Positions 1 through 9,057 of a stretch of DNA of 64,000 bases are shown in pieces (positions within the stretch are counted from its first letter, which is position 1; each line of letters opens with the position of its first letter). The notes beneath the pieces are model-generated. The model saw nothing but the letters and a program-made list of their open reading frames with translations, made no database searches and had not been told where the DNA came from. The DNA lies in NCBI GenBank assembly GCA_964540725.1, contig CAZINU010000001.1, positions 166,334 through 230,333 of the forward strand, in the 5' to 3' direction. This stretch comes from JANJWP01 sp964540725 (GTDB taxonomy: Bacteria > Patescibacteriota > Gracilibacteria > BD1-5 > UBA2023). The position numbers and the translations under genes were made by a program.

Positions 1-127
1 AGGTCTTGAGCTCGTGGGACTTCGCCCAACGGCGGTTCCCATCCATAATGAAGGCTGCATGGGGGCCGTGAAAAACGGTTTCTTCGCGAGCGGTCTCGTT
101 TTTGGCGGACTCCGGGGTGCTGTTCAT
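1..127 (-). CDS. uppS: Undecaprenyl diphosphate synthase, N-terminal part (runs off the window)
   Basis: The minus-strand reading from the ATG at 127 gives about 42 residues that include FIMDGNRRWAKS. This matches the conserved first motif of cis-prenyltransferases (IMDGNxRWA), whose Asp binds the Mg-pyrophosphate. The enzyme makes the C55 lipid carrier for cell-wall precursors. The rest of the gene lies beyond base 1. No SD precedes the ATG. ruvX lies just upstream on the same strand (30 bp gap), so the genes are probably co-transcribed. Confidence 0.8.
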   Translation of the reverse strand, partial: MNSTPESAKNETAREETVFHGPHAAFIMDGNRRWAKSHELKT

Positions 128-157
128 GGGGGAATAAGTATGGGGATGCGAAAGGTT

Positions 158-553
158 TTACTTCGCCCGCTCCAAATAATTCTGCAAAATAATCGACGCG
201 GCCATCTCGTCGACGCGCCCGGCGTCTTTTCGCGTTACGCCCGCCTGTTCGAGGCTAAAGTAGGCCGTCTCGCTCGAAAATCGTTCGTCTTCCTCGTGAA
301 TCGGGAGACTCGGAAACGCCTTCCGGAGTTCCGCCGCGAACGAGCGCATTTGGAGGGTTTCGCGGGAAACGCTTCCGTCCATATGGTTCGGAAGTCCGAG
401 AACGAACCCCGTAACGCCGCGTTCCGCGACGATTTTTCCAATCGTCTCGACCGCTCCTTTTTTCGGAATTCCACCGATGGGAATCGCGACGCCCGCAACC
501 TCGGCGGCAATGCCGAGACGCTTGGTTCAGAAATCGATTCAGAGAAGGGGCAT
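158..553 (-). CDS. ruvX: RuvX/YqgF-type Holliday-junction resolvase-like protein
   Basis: 131 aa. The start region reads MPLLGIDFGTKRLGIA, the RNase H-fold nuclease motif of the YqgF family. Both glycines of GIDFG are encoded by TGA (539-541 and 527-529), so a standard-code reading would lose the N-terminus and begin at an internal Met near 382. Other family features are visible: LGLPNHMDGS (residues about 53-62) and a C-terminal EEDERFSS / DEMAASIILQ. Known role of the family: 16S rRNA 5'-end maturation and/or Holliday-junction resolution. It sits 13 bp after rplI and 30 bp before uppS. Confidence 0.9.
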
Positions 554-566
554 GGCGGTCTCGGCG

Positions 567-1031
567 TTACTTGGCCACGACCTCCACTCGCATCCGAACG
601 TACGTATCCTCGCCCAAGTGGATCTTCACGTCGGCGGAGCCGACGCTTTTCAGATGGTGTCCGCCGGGAAGTTCGACATGCCGCCGTTCGAGGGGAACGC
701 CGAATTCTTTTTTAATCCGCTCGATGATTTCGTGCTCGCCGACGCCGCCGAAGATTTTTCCGCCGGAACCGGCCATTTCGAACCGGAGGGTTTTGGCATG
801 GAGGGTTTCGGCGATTTTGTGACGCTCTTCGATCAGGTGGCGCTTTTCGTCCTGCTTCTTTTTGACGCGGTTTTTTTCCGCCTCGATCGCCCGGGCGTCC
901 ATAAGAACGGCGAGACCCTTCGGTACGAGGTAGTTTTTCGCCTGGGCGTGGCCGACCTCGACGATTTCGCCCTCTTTGCCGATTCAGGCGATGCGCTGCA
1001 AGAGTTTTACGGAAAGCTTGTCGTTGGCCAT
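567..1031 (-). CDS. rplI: 50S ribosomal protein bL9
   Basis: 154 aa with start MANDKLSVKLLQRIAGIGKEG. The glycine in RIAGIGKEG is a TGA codon at 984-986, at the conserved 'GlGkkG' position of bL9. The N-terminal rRNA-binding domain follows (VEVGHAQAKNYLVPKGLA), then a long helix rich in E/K/R (EKNRVKKKQDEKRHL), then the C-terminal domain with VPLERRHVEL. Length is normal for the family. A standard-code reading would only find the helix and C-terminal domain. Confidence 0.93.
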
Positions 1032-1044
1032 GCGAATGAAACGG

Positions 1045-1242
1045 TTAGGAATTTCCGGCGTCTCCGCCGAATACGAAGGATCCTCGTCAATCCGGAAGCG
1101 GCGAGTGCGGAATCTTTCCCGTCTCCAGTTTGAAGGGGGTTTGTTCCATGATGGCGAGACAACGTCGTACCCGGTCCGCTACTCAAGCGCTTTTGCGGGC
1201 GTTCGGTGCGTGGGCGTCGGGGGCGTGCGCAAGATGGTGCAT
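1045..1242 (-). CDS. Possible small protein, unknown function
   Basis: 65 codons from ATG 1242 to TAA 1045, in the same frame as the preceding zinc-ribbon gene and starting 12 bp after its TAA. It contains in-frame TGA codons that must be read as Gly. Composition is polar with several Pro and His; no motif is recognised. It fills the gap between the zinc-ribbon gene and rplI. It may be only an untranslated spacer. Confidence 0.3.
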
Positions 1243-1254
1243 GGTGTGGCGGGG

Positions 1255-1566
1255 TTATCTTCCGGTTCTCGGCATCGGGCGTCCGATCGGGTGTTCTTCC
1301 ACGAGCGCTCAGAGCCTTTCGAAATGGCCGTCGTCCGAATTTCCGCAGCGTTCGCAGAACCCTTCGGAATCCGAAATGGAAGCTCCGCATCCGTCGCAGG
1401 CGTGGATGCTGACGAGCACTCCGAGGTACCGTCCGACGGCATCGCCGGTTTCCAGCAAAACGCGCTGCGTTTCGGGGGATTCGAGCCGGTCGATTTTAGC
1501 GTAAATCCGAAGGGCTTCGGCGTAGTGTCCTTCGTTGGAAAGATGATCTGCCAAGGTGAGCGACAT
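1255..1566 (-). CDS. Small zinc-ribbon protein, unknown function
   Basis: 103 aa. The N-terminal half is helical (HLSNEGHYAEALRIYAKIDR, TPR-like), followed by a zinc-ribbon with two CxxC knuckles (CDGC about residue 57, CERC about 71). TGA at 1309-1311 is read as Gly; the ORF then runs about 17 residues to TAA. It lies 25 bp downstream of nusA in the same operon, which suggests a link to transcription or translation, but no function can be assigned. Confidence 0.6.
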
Positions 1567-1591
1567 GGTATTGAAAGTTAGGACCGTTCGA

Positions 1592-2698
1592 TTATTCCTC
1601 GTCGGAAGGGGCGGTACCTTCCTCTTCCACTACCGGTGCCGGTTCTCCCCCGACGGTTTCGAGGATGATGCGGTACCCGAGGAGTTCGGACGCGAGGTTG
1701 ATGTTCGTTCCGCCCTTTCCGAGAACCTTGGGTTTTTCTTCGGAGGTGACGGTGGCGGTGATAATCTTGTTTTCTTCGTCGATTTCGACGTCCGTAACTT
1801 CCCCCGGAACGAGCGCCTTTTTGGCGAGCTCGCGCATGTCGGGAACGTAGTTGATGATGTCGATCTTTTCTCCGGCGAGTTCGTCGACGACGGTTTTGAC
1901 GCGGATGCCCTTCGGACCGATGAGGGATCCCGCCGGGTCGATTTCGTCGTATTCGGTGGCGGCGATGAGCTTGGTTTTCAGACCGGGAATGCGGGCGATG
2001 GAAACGATTTCGACCGATCCGTCCTCGACTTCCGGAACGTTGGCCTCGAAGAGTTTGATGACGAGTTCCTTGTCGCGGCGGGTAAGAACGACGCGCGGGC
2101 CGGTCATGGTATCTTCTTCGATTCGGGCGACGTAGAGGTACATGCGCTGCCCCGGAACGTAGCGGTCTTTGCTGACCTGTTCGGATTTCGGGAGTACGAC
2201 CTGGGTGCCGTTGTAATCGAAGATGACCCGGTTCTTTTCGACGAGCTCGATCTTCAGGTTCACGATCTGCCCTTCCTTGTCTTTGAAGAGGTTGAAGACC
2301 TTCTCCTTTTCGGTTTCCTGAATTTTTTGAACGATGACCTGGCGGGCGGCTTGGCTCGCGATGCGTCCGAATCCTTCCGAGGAAAGCACCTCGTCGGTGA
2401 CGTCGATTTCGAGGGTGTCGCCGATCTCGAATCCGGCAGCGTCTTCGCCCAGGTCTTCGAGGCTGATCTGGGTTTCGGGATCTTCGACCGTCTCGACGAC
2501 GGTCTTCAGGAGGGAGATTTCGATTGTGTTCGTATCGAAGTCGATCTTGACCTCGACGTTGGAATCCTTGTTTCCGAAATCCTTCTTGTAGGCCGTTTTA
2601 ATGGCGGCTTCGATGATTTCTACGAGCTTTTCGCGGGAAATCTTCTTTTCGGTGGAGATTTGGGCGATGGCCTGTTCGATTTTCTGAAGGTCGATCAT
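1592..2698 (-). CDS. nusA: Transcription termination/antitermination factor NusA
   Basis: 368 aa. The N-terminal RNAP-binding domain (IEQAIAQISTEKKISREKLV...AYKKDFG) is followed by S1 (ALVPGEVTDVEI-type strands) and KH repeats, with SLIGPKGIRVKTVVDEL and VLGKGGTNINLASELLG as the two KH GxxG loops. The acidic C-terminus ends in TAA; the extra C-terminal repeats of E. coli NusA are absent. No SD precedes the ATG (cccgcc-ATG). It heads the minus-strand operon nusA, zinc-ribbon, rplI, ruvX, uppS. Confidence 0.93.
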   Translation of the reverse strand: MIDLQKIEQAIAQISTEKKISREKLVEIIEAAIKTAYKKDFGNKDSNVEVKIDFDTNTIEISLLKTVVETVEDPETQISLEDLGEDAAGFEIGDTLEIDVTDEVLSSEGFGRIASQAARQVIVQKIQETEKEKVFNLFKDKEGQIVNLKIELVEKNRVIFDYNGTQVVLPKSEQVSKDRYVPGQRMYLYVARIEEDTMTGPRVVLTRRDKELVIKLFEANVPEVEDGSVEIVSIARIPGLKTKLIAATEYDEIDPAGSLIGPKGIRVKTVVDELAGEKIDIINYVPDMRELAKKALVPGEVTDVEIDEENKIITATVTSEEKPKVLGKGGTNINLASELLGYRIILETVGGEPAPVVEEEGTAPSDEE

Positions 2699-2922
2699 GG
2701 CGGGAAAGGGTAGGGGGTATTTACGAAAAAAGAATTCGTCCAGGCGAATTCCTTGCTTCGTTTCTGCCGACTATTGTACGGGTTTTCGGAATTTTGCAAG
2801 GCGTGGTCGCGAAAAAATCCCACGTTCAACGGTACCGGGCATTTTTCCGAACGTCAAGCCGTCTTTCTGGTCAGGAAGTTCGGCCATATGGTAGGATGGA
2901 AACGGACTTTCAACCCCTCAGA

Positions 2923-4113
2923 ATGCGAATCTTCCAAAAATCCTTCCAGGCCGCGACGCTCGCGTGTCTCGTCGCTCTTCAATCCGGCCACGCCCTTTTT
3001 GCCGCGGAATCCTCTTCCGGCGCCGTTTCCGAAACCGTAAAGACCGGCAAGCGCACCTTCGTCGTCACTGCGTACTATTCGCCGCTTCCCGATCAGAAAC
3101 GGTATCTCAAAGGCACGTACGAAGCCGATATTCGCCTGAACGGAAACGGTACGCACGGAGCGAGCGGAAAGCCGGTATATCCCGGCATGCTCGCCGCCCC
3201 GAAGCACTATCCGTTCGGAACCGCCATCAAGCTCGAAGGGCTCGGCGTCGGCGTCGTCGACGACCGCGGGGGCGCCATCGTCAAGGCGGGGGAGCGCGGC
3301 CAATCGCACGACCGTATCGACGTGTGGATGGGGTACGGCGACGAGGGGCTCGCCCGCGCCCTTTCGTGGGGTCGGCGGACCGTTCAGGGCGACGTAATCG
3401 CCATTGCCGATGCGAAAATTCGTCCGAACGTCGCCGTTGCGGGGCTTCCGAAGGCCGGACTTGCCGTCGTTTCCAAGCCCGCCAAGCCCGCGCCCCCCTC
3501 CGTTTCCGATCGAATATTTTCGGAGCCCGTCGGCGCTAACAGTTCGACCGGCATGGTTCGGGCGTTGTCCGAGCGCCTCATAGCGGTCGGATACCTCGAA
3601 TCCGCTCCGAGCGAAGCGTTCAACGGCGACGTAAAATTCGCCCTCATCCGTTTTCAGACCGACCGGGGGTTGCTGAAGGGGAAGAACGATTCGAACGCCG
3701 GATACTACGGTCCCGCGACCCGCAAGGCCTTGAAGGCCGCCTACGAAACCTATCTCAAAGACAAGAAGGATGCCGATTCCGACGTGGAAGGCATGCTCGC
3801 GACCGCCCTTTCGAGCGCGAAAGCCGTTTCCGCCGAGTCGGCCAATCTCCGCAAAGCGGTCGAATCTATGGGAACGCCCAAGGACGGCGAGGTCGGGTCG
3901 CACATCCGCTCGCTCCAGGAGATGCTCGTTCGCCTCGGTTACCTCGACGCGAAACCGACCGGCACGTACGGTCCGAAAACGAAAGAGGCCGTCGCCAAAT
4001 TCCAGATCGACGCCGGGCTCGTTTCCGGATTCTCCGACCCGAACGCGGGAAAATTCGGAAAACTTACGAAGAGCCGGTTCTTGTTGTCGATGTTGGAGGG
4101 GGCGAAGAAATAA
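2923..4113 (+). CDS. Secreted 3D-domain protein with two peptidoglycan-binding repeats
   Basis: 396 aa. A signal peptide (start MRIFQKSFQAATLACLVAL) precedes a 3D/RlpA-like double-psi barrel: TAYYSPLPDQ, then VVDDRGGAIV and SHDRIDVWMGYG carrying the conserved Asp residues. Two PG_binding_1 repeats follow (about 210-275 with IRFQTDRGLLKGKNDSNAGYYG, and about 325-390 with LQEMLVRLGYLD / FQIDAGLVSG). 3D proteins are often lytic transglycosylase-like wall hydrolases; the activity here is inferred. The start was chosen to place the signal peptide at the N-terminus. Confidence 0.8.
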   Translation: MRIFQKSFQAATLACLVALQSGHALFAAESSSGAVSETVKTGKRTFVVTAYYSPLPDQKRYLKGTYEADIRLNGNGTHGASGKPVYPGMLAAPKHYPFGTAIKLEGLGVGVVDDRGGAIVKAGERGQSHDRIDVWMGYGDEGLARALSWGRRTVQGDVIAIADAKIRPNVAVAGLPKAGLAVVSKPAKPAPPSVSDRIFSEPVGANSSTGMVRALSERLIAVGYLESAPSEAFNGDVKFALIRFQTDRGLLKGKNDSNAGYYGPATRKALKAAYETYLKDKKDADSDVEGMLATALSSAKAVSAESANLRKAVESMGTPKDGEVGSHIRSLQEMLVRLGYLDAKPTGTYGPKTKEAVAKFQIDAGLVSGFSDPNAGKFGKLTKSRFLLSMLEGAKK

Positions 4114-4200
4114 GCGGATTCGAACCCGCTCGAAAGCGTCGATGCCGGGATGGATCGAGGAGGCATTCCGAATCGTTCCAACGACCCGTTTCCACTATGA

Positions 4201-4250
4201 AAAAGTCCCCTTGCGTACTCCGGCGGAAAGCCGGGATTCGGAGGGGGACC
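4201..4250 (-). terminator. Terminator of rnr with a nested hairpin
   Basis: On the minus strand GTCCCC...GGGGAC closes a stem around an inner CCGGC-tttcc-GCCGG hairpin, followed by TTTTTC. It lies about 100 bp past the rnr stop. The remaining bases between the convergent genes (4114-4347) show no ORF I would support. Confidence 0.6.
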
Positions 4251-4347
4251 ATGTTACCGGAGGGTGTTTTGTGTGAGTACGTTGACCAGTTAGCTGATAA
4301 CGGTGGCGCACCGTCGCGGCCGGTACCGCGACGTCGCAAATTACAGC

Positions 4348-6282
4348 CTACTTTCCCCGCCGAGTCAACCGTTTTTTCGAATCCGCTCCGGAGTCTCCCC
4401 GATCACCTGACGCCGCCGTTTCCGGCTCGAAATCGATGCGTCCGTACGCGCGTTCGACCGAGACGAGCCGAACCCGGAGCCTCGTTCCGAAGGCGGGAAA
4501 TTCGGATTCGCGAACCCGTCCCCGTCCATTTTTCGTCCCGAGATAAACCGCCCCTTCGATGCCGTTTTCGAGTCGCACGTAGTACGCGTAACGGGACCTT
4601 CCGACGACCGTGGCATCGAACGATTCGCCGATATGGCGTTCCATGTATCGGGCGGAGTCGAACGATTCGACCGTCCGTTCGAGTTCTTCGGCCCGCCGCT
4701 CGGTTTCGGAGCACCGGTTCGCGACTTCCGGCAGCATTGCCGCGAGGCGGGTCTTTTCGGTCGAATCGAGCCGCTTCCGTATCCAATCCTTGATAATCCG
4801 GTGGGCGACCAGGTCGGGGTACCGGCGGATGGGCGACGTGAAATGGGTGTAGTACTCGAGTGCGAGGCCGTAGTGGCCGAGCGGCTTTTCCGAATACCGG
4901 GCTTTCGAGAGTTTCGAAAGGAGAAGCCGTTCGACGGGCGGAAGGTTCGGAATCCGTTTGAGGGCGGAATACGCTTCCCGAACGTCCTTGGGCCGCGCTC
5001 CGGATTTCGGGAACCGGATGCCGTACGACGCGAACAGTTCGGAAAGTTCCAGATTCTTTTCTTCGGACGGCGGTTCGTGCACGCGGTAGATGAAGGGGGC
5101 GAATTCGGAGAGGGATTTCGAAATTTCCTCGTTCGCGATGACCATGAACGTTTCGATGAGCCGGTGCGAAGCCACGCGTTCGCGTTCGCGGATTTCCAAA
5201 GGCTCGCCGGAGGCGTCGAGTTCCACTTTCAATTCCGGCAGGTCGAAGTCGATCCGCCCCTCTTTTTCGCGGCGCCGGTCGATTTTTTCGGCGAGTTCGT
5301 AGGCCGAATCGACGAGCGCGAGAATTTCCGGGGTCGGCGCGGCGGACGAACGGTCGCGTTCGTGCCAGGCTTGGACTTCTTCGTACGTGCAGCGCCGGTT
5401 CGACCGAATTTCGGTCTCCTCCAGCCGCTTCTTCCGAACGTTCCCGTCCGGGTCGATTTCCATGAATACCGACAGGCAGAGCTTCCTTCCTCCCGGATGG
5501 AGGGAGCAGAGGTCGTTCGAGAGCCTTTCCGGAAGCATGGGCACGACGCGGTCCGACAGGTAGCACGACGTTCCGCGTCGGAACGCCTCCCGGTCGAGCG
5601 GACTTCCGGCTCGGACGTACTCCGCCACGTCGGCGATGTGGACGCCGAGTTCGTAACGTCCGCCGCCCAGGCGCTCCACGGAGATGGCGTCGTCCAAATC
5701 CTTCGCGTCGGCGCCGTCGATGGTAATGACGACGCGGTCCGACAAATCGCGTCGCCTCGGGGCCGAATCGGCGTCTTCGGACAATCGGGAAGCTTCCGAA
5801 AGGACGCGCTCCGGAAAGACCGTGGGAATCCCGCTTTCGCGTACGAGGATTTCCCGCTCGGTCCGAACGTCGTCGGAACGCCCGATGCGTTCCGTGACCG
5901 TGGCGTTCGTTTTCGCGCCGAACCCTTCGACGCGTACCGAAACCGTTTCGCCATCCCGGGCGCCGCCGATGCGTTCCATGGGAACGAAGAGGCGGGCGCC
6001 CTCCGGAACCTTGGTCTCCACGAAGGCGTACGGCCGTCCGCGGACGGGTCTGAGGATTCCGAAAATCGGTCCTGGCCCGCGCCGGAGGATTTTTACGATC
6101 TTCGCTTCGGCATCCCGCCCTTCTTCCGCCCGGCGTACCGGTACCGCCTCAACGCCATCGCCGTCGAACGCGTCGCCGCGGTTTCGGGATCCTACGAAAA
6201 AGACCGTCCCGTCCTCGGATTCGAGTCGGCCGTATCTCGGGTCGGTTTGGCGGTAGGTTCCGCGGATGGGGCGCTTGGACAT
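4348..6282 (-). CDS. rnr: Ribonuclease R (RNB-family 3'-5' exoribonuclease)
   Basis: 644 aa, shorter than E. coli RNase R (about 813). Cold-shock-like OB segments occupy about residues 1-180. The RNB catalytic domain contains DGADAKDLDDAIS (about 193-205) with the Asp cluster that binds Mg, then ELGVHIADVAEYV and LPERLSNDLCSLHPG. The H-YGLALEYYTHFTSPIRRYPDL block is about 475-500. A C-terminal S1 domain (FDATVVGRSRYAYYVRLENG) is followed by a basic tail. It degrades structured RNA. Stop is TAG. Confidence 0.93.
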   Translation of the reverse strand: MSKRPIRGTYRQTDPRYGRLESEDGTVFFVGSRNRGDAFDGDGVEAVPVRRAEEGRDAEAKIVKILRRGPGPIFGILRPVRGRPYAFVETKVPEGARLFVPMERIGGARDGETVSVRVEGFGAKTNATVTERIGRSDDVRTEREILVRESGIPTVFPERVLSEASRLSEDADSAPRRRDLSDRVVITIDGADAKDLDDAISVERLGGGRYELGVHIADVAEYVRAGSPLDREAFRRGTSCYLSDRVVPMLPERLSNDLCSLHPGGRKLCLSVFMEIDPDGNVRKKRLEETEIRSNRRCTYEEVQAWHERDRSSAAPTPEILALVDSAYELAEKIDRRREKEGRIDFDLPELKVELDASGEPLEIRERERVASHRLIETFMVIANEEISKSLSEFAPFIYRVHEPPSEEKNLELSELFASYGIRFPKSGARPKDVREAYSALKRIPNLPPVERLLLSKLSKARYSEKPLGHYGLALEYYTHFTSPIRRYPDLVAHRIIKDWIRKRLDSTEKTRLAAMLPEVANRCSETERRAEELERTVESFDSARYMERHIGESFDATVVGRSRYAYYVRLENGIEGAVYLGTKNGRGRVRESEFPAFGTRLRVRLVSVERAYGRIDFEPETAASGDRGDSGADSKKRLTRRGK

Positions 6283-6371
6283 GGCTTTGGTCCCGAGAGT
6301 ATACCGCGCAAATTCCCAAAAGCGAATTTCCCGCGGTTTTGATTTTTTGGGAACCGGGGTAGAATCCCCCC

Positions 6372-6869
6372 ATGGACCTCGCCAATCTTTCCCCCGAAAA
6401 GGCCGTACTGCTCGTCGGAATCTTCCTCGGCCTTTTCTGGCTCTTTTCCGGATGGTTCCGGAAGTCCGGTTCCGACACGCTTCGAGCGCCCGGAGGATTG
6501 GAATCGGGCGTTGGCCGGATTTCCGATTCGCGCACCGATTGGGATACCGGATTCGATATTTCCGGAACCGGCGCGCCGAAATTCGGTTCCCGAAGTTCCG
6601 CCAACGCGAACGTTCCGAAGTCCGGCTTCGAACGGACGATCGACCGGTGGGTGGGGGGAATTCTAGCGGGGAGGGCGTCGGTCGAAGTTCGAAGGAAGTT
6701 CCAAGAATCGCCCGCCGCGGCCATCGTCGGAGCCGTTTTTTGTTTCGCGTTCCTTTCCGAAATCGTTATCGCCGCCGCCGTACTCTTTGCCGCCTACGCG
6801 GTCATGAAGTGGAAGGGCGGCCGATCGGACGAACTGTACGGCATCTTCAAAGGCATTCCCCCGAAATAG
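6372..6869 (+). CDS. Membrane protein, unknown function
   Basis: 165 aa. One TM helix is at the N-terminus (about 10-30, AVLLVGIFLGLFWLFSGWF). A polar Gly/Ser-rich linker (35-85) is followed by a second hydrophobic hairpin (about 115-150, AAAIVGAVFCFAFLSEIVIAAA). No catalytic motif. It is first of a run of plus-strand genes (6372-8750) with tiny gaps, so probably an operon with the patatin and rsmE. Confidence 0.6.
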   Translation: MDLANLSPEKAVLLVGIFLGLFWLFSGWFRKSGSDTLRAPGGLESGVGRISDSRTDWDTGFDISGTGAPKFGSRSSANANVPKSGFERTIDRWVGGILAGRASVEVRRKFQESPAAAIVGAVFCFAFLSEIVIAAAVLFAAYAVMKWKGGRSDELYGIFKGIPPK

Positions 6870-6872
6870 GCC

Positions 6873-7148
6873 ATGCGAACGCTCTTCGTCTCTCTTCGCG
6901 CCGCGCTCCTCACCCTGGTTTTCCTGTTCGGCCTCCTGTACGCCGTCGTCGGATTCGGGTATTTCGGAGTGTCGCTGTATTTCTGGAATTCCGACTTTTT
7001 CGCGTCGGCGATTCCGGCCGCCTATACCTTCTTTATCGGATTCGTCGGCATCGCCGTTTCGGTAGTGTCAGCCCGGCAACTTTCCAAAGCCAACCGCGAA
7101 TGGGCCCGGCCGCGGTCGGATTCCCCCGAAGCCGAACCTTCCGAATAA
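6873..7148 (+). CDS. Small membrane protein, unknown function
   Basis: 91 aa, starting 3 bp after the preceding stop. Two or three TM segments (about 8-35 and 45-68) and a charged C-terminal tail ending SPEAEPSE. No family recognised. Tight spacing with both neighbours suggests translational coupling. Confidence 0.6.
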   Translation: MRTLFVSLRAALLTLVFLFGLLYAVVGFGYFGVSLYFWNSDFFASAIPAAYTFFIGFVGIAVSVVSARQLSKANREWARPRSDSPEAEPSE

Positions 7149-7157
7149 CCCAAGCCT

Positions 7158-7958
7158 ATGGAATCGAAATTTTCCCTTGCCCTGGGCGGCGGAGCCGCCC
7201 GAGGACTCGCGCATATCGGCGCCATCCGCGCGTTCGAGGAATCCGGTTTCCGGCCATCGGCCGTCGCCGGCACCAGCATGGGCGCTATCGTCGCGGCGTT
7301 GCTCGCGTTCGGAAAAACGTCCAGCGAAATGGTTGGAATCGCGGCGTCCGTACCGTATTTCAAACTGCTCGACTCCGATCTTCGGTCGGGACTCATCGGT
7401 GGGAAAAAGATTGAAAAATACCTTCGGACGCTTTTTGGAGACGCGAAGATCGAAGACGCGAAGATTCCGCTCGCCATCGTCGCAACCGATATCCTCACGG
7501 GCGGGAAGCGGGTATTCCGGGAAGGCGACGCAGTATCGGCCATTCGGGCTTCCATCGGAATTCCGGGCGTTCTCAAGCCCTTCGAATACGATGGAACGCA
7601 GTACGTCGACGGCGGGATTTCCGAAAACCTTCCGGTCGAAGAATTGCCGGACGGTCCCGTACTCGCCGTATCGGTCTTGCGCGACGTCGGCCGGCCCATT
7701 AAAACCCGGGCGAAGGTTCTCGGATTCGAATGGAACCACGCCATCTTCGGCATGGGATACCAGATTCTCCAAAAGACCATCGATATCATGATGGCGCAAA
7801 ACGAGGCCCGATCCCTCGCGAGCCGCCCGGGCGTCACGCTCCTCCATCCCAGGTTCGAGGGCATCGATTACTACGAATTCCATCGACATGCCGAAATCGT
7901 CCGAATCGGTTACGAAACCGCCAAGGCCGCGGCGGAAACCCTCCGTTTTCCAAAATAA
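7158..7958 (+). CDS. Patatin-like phospholipase (RssA/YlbK type)
   Basis: 266 aa with the complete patatin catalytic set: oxyanion loop LGGGAARGLAHIG (residues 9-21), nucleophile elbow GTSMG with Ser near 39 (GxSxG), and DGG in YVDGGISENLPVEEL (about 150-163) carrying the catalytic Asp of the Ser-Asp dyad. Family activity is acyl hydrolase/lysophospholipase on membrane lipids. The N-terminus has no signal peptide, so it is probably cytoplasmic. It lies in the operon of small membrane proteins. Confidence 0.88.
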   Translation: MESKFSLALGGGAARGLAHIGAIRAFEESGFRPSAVAGTSMGAIVAALLAFGKTSSEMVGIAASVPYFKLLDSDLRSGLIGGKKIEKYLRTLFGDAKIEDAKIPLAIVATDILTGGKRVFREGDAVSAIRASIGIPGVLKPFEYDGTQYVDGGISENLPVEELPDGPVLAVSVLRDVGRPIKTRAKVLGFEWNHAIFGMGYQILQKTIDIMMAQNEARSLASRPGVTLLHPRFEGIDYYEFHRHAEIVRIGYETAKAAAETLRFPK

Positions 7959-7963
7959 TCCCC

Positions 7964-8029
7964 ATGATCTTCCTTCTTATCGCCGCCGCGTTCGCCGCCG
8001 CGCTGGCATTCGCCTTTTACTCGAAATAA
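7964..8029 (+). CDS. Tiny single-TM membrane peptide
   Basis: 21 codons starting 5 bp after the patatin stop and ending in TAA 10 bp before rsmE. MIFLLIAAAFAAALAFAFYS is essentially one TM helix followed by Lys. The position in the operon and clean start/stop support translation; the function is unknown. Confidence 0.45.
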   Translation: MIFLLIAAAFAAALAFAFYSK

Positions 8030-8039
8030 CCCGCGACCC

Positions 8040-8750
8040 ATGCAACGGTTTTATCTTCCCGACGTTCCGACGGAAACGGTTACCGCGTCCGATTCCGCGT
8101 TCGTCCACCAAATTTCGCGCGTACTCCGGTGCGCGCCCGGAGATCGCGTCGTGCTGTTTTCCGATGCCGGAGGGGGCGAATACGAAATTCGGGAAATTTC
8201 CAAAAAATCGGTTTCGTTCGTCCGGATTCGCGCGATCGCCCCTTCGTGCGACCCGGGGATTTTTATAACGCTCTACCAAGCGCTCCCCAATCGGTTCGAA
8301 AAAATCGAATACCTCCTGCAGAAGGGGGTCGAGGCCGGAATTTCGGAATTCGTATTTTTTCCGGCGGAACGTTCCCAAAAACTCGTCGTAACGCCCGCGA
8401 AAATCGAACGTTTCGAATCCATCGTCCGGGAGGCGCTCGAACAGTGCGGAGGGTTCTGCCTGCCGAAAATCCGTTTTGAAAAAGGGTTCCCCGCCATTCC
8501 GGAATGAATGTCCGCCGTATTCCTCCATACGGCCCCGGAGTGCCGGAGCATACGGGAGTTCCTCCGCGGAATTCCCCTGGAAACGCGTTCCGTCGGAATG
8601 TTCGTAGGACCGGAAGGGGGCTTCTCCGCCGACGAGCTCGCCCGGTGCCAGATTCTCTCCGCCGTTCCCGTGCGGGCGGGCAATCGGATTCTCCGAACGG
8701 AAACGGCGGGCGTCGTCATGGCGTTCTGCTTGCTCCGAATGATGGAATAG
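8040..8750 (+). CDS. rsmE: 16S rRNA (uracil1498-N3)-methyltransferase RsmE
   Basis: 236 aa once TGA at 8505-8507 is read as Gly (FPAIPEG-MSAVFLHTAPE); the standard code would give two half-genes. The N-terminal PUA-like domain (QRFYLPDVPT...HQISRVLRCAPGD) is followed by the SPOUT methyltransferase domain with its knot motifs MFVGPEGGFSADE and NRILRTETAGVVM. It methylates 16S rRNA using SAM. Last gene of the 6.37-8.75 kb run; stop TAG. Confidence 0.92.
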
Positions 8751-8830
8751 GCGTTTTGACTTTTTCGTTTCCGTCCGTACGATACGTTCGTCCGGGATTT
8801 CCGCGAAAACAGAAAAGGAAGGAGTGAACG

Positions 8831-9010
8831 ATGGAGCAAATCCTCCAGATGTTGCCCGCAAAAGTCGCCATGGTCTTCGGAGCGTTCGTCTCGACGTTCG
8901 TTTCGGCTGCGGCCATTGGCGTTCCCACTCCGATGGCCGTAACGGGAGGTTTCCTCTCCGCCCTGGTCGTCGCCGCCACCACCAACCTCGCGCTCCTTCT
9001 CGGGGATTGA
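8831..9010 (+). CDS. Small hydrophobic membrane protein that appears to end in TGA
   Basis: 59 aa from ATG 8831, preceded by a strong SD (GGAAGGAG, 6 nt spacing), unusual here since most core genes have none. The protein is nearly all hydrophobic or small residues (two TM segments, MVFGAFVSTFVSAAAIG and GGFLSALVVAATTNLALLL). The in-frame codon 60 is TGA (9008-9010), followed at once by a hairpin terminator. Read as Gly, the frame would run on antisense through the C39 gene to 11029, which is not credible. Either TGA stops here or the mRNA ends without a stop. No function recognised. Confidence 0.55.
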   Translation: MEQILQMLPAKVAMVFGAFVSTFVSAAAIGVPTPMAVTGGFLSALVVAATTNLALLLGD

Positions 9011-9024
9011 CCCCGGCGGACGCG

Positions 9025-9057
9025 AAAAAACCGGCGCTTAGGCGCCGGTTTTTCTTT
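9025..9057. terminator. Bidirectional terminator
   Basis: AAAAAACCGGCGC-ttag-GCGCCGGTTTTTCTTTT: a GC stem flanked by A-tract and T-tract, serving the small membrane gene on plus and the C39-like gene on minus. The TAA of the minus gene lies in the loop. Confidence 0.85.

Noticed and set aside
2854..3903. 349-aa minus ORF
   Set aside because: Antisense shadow of the 3D-domain gene.
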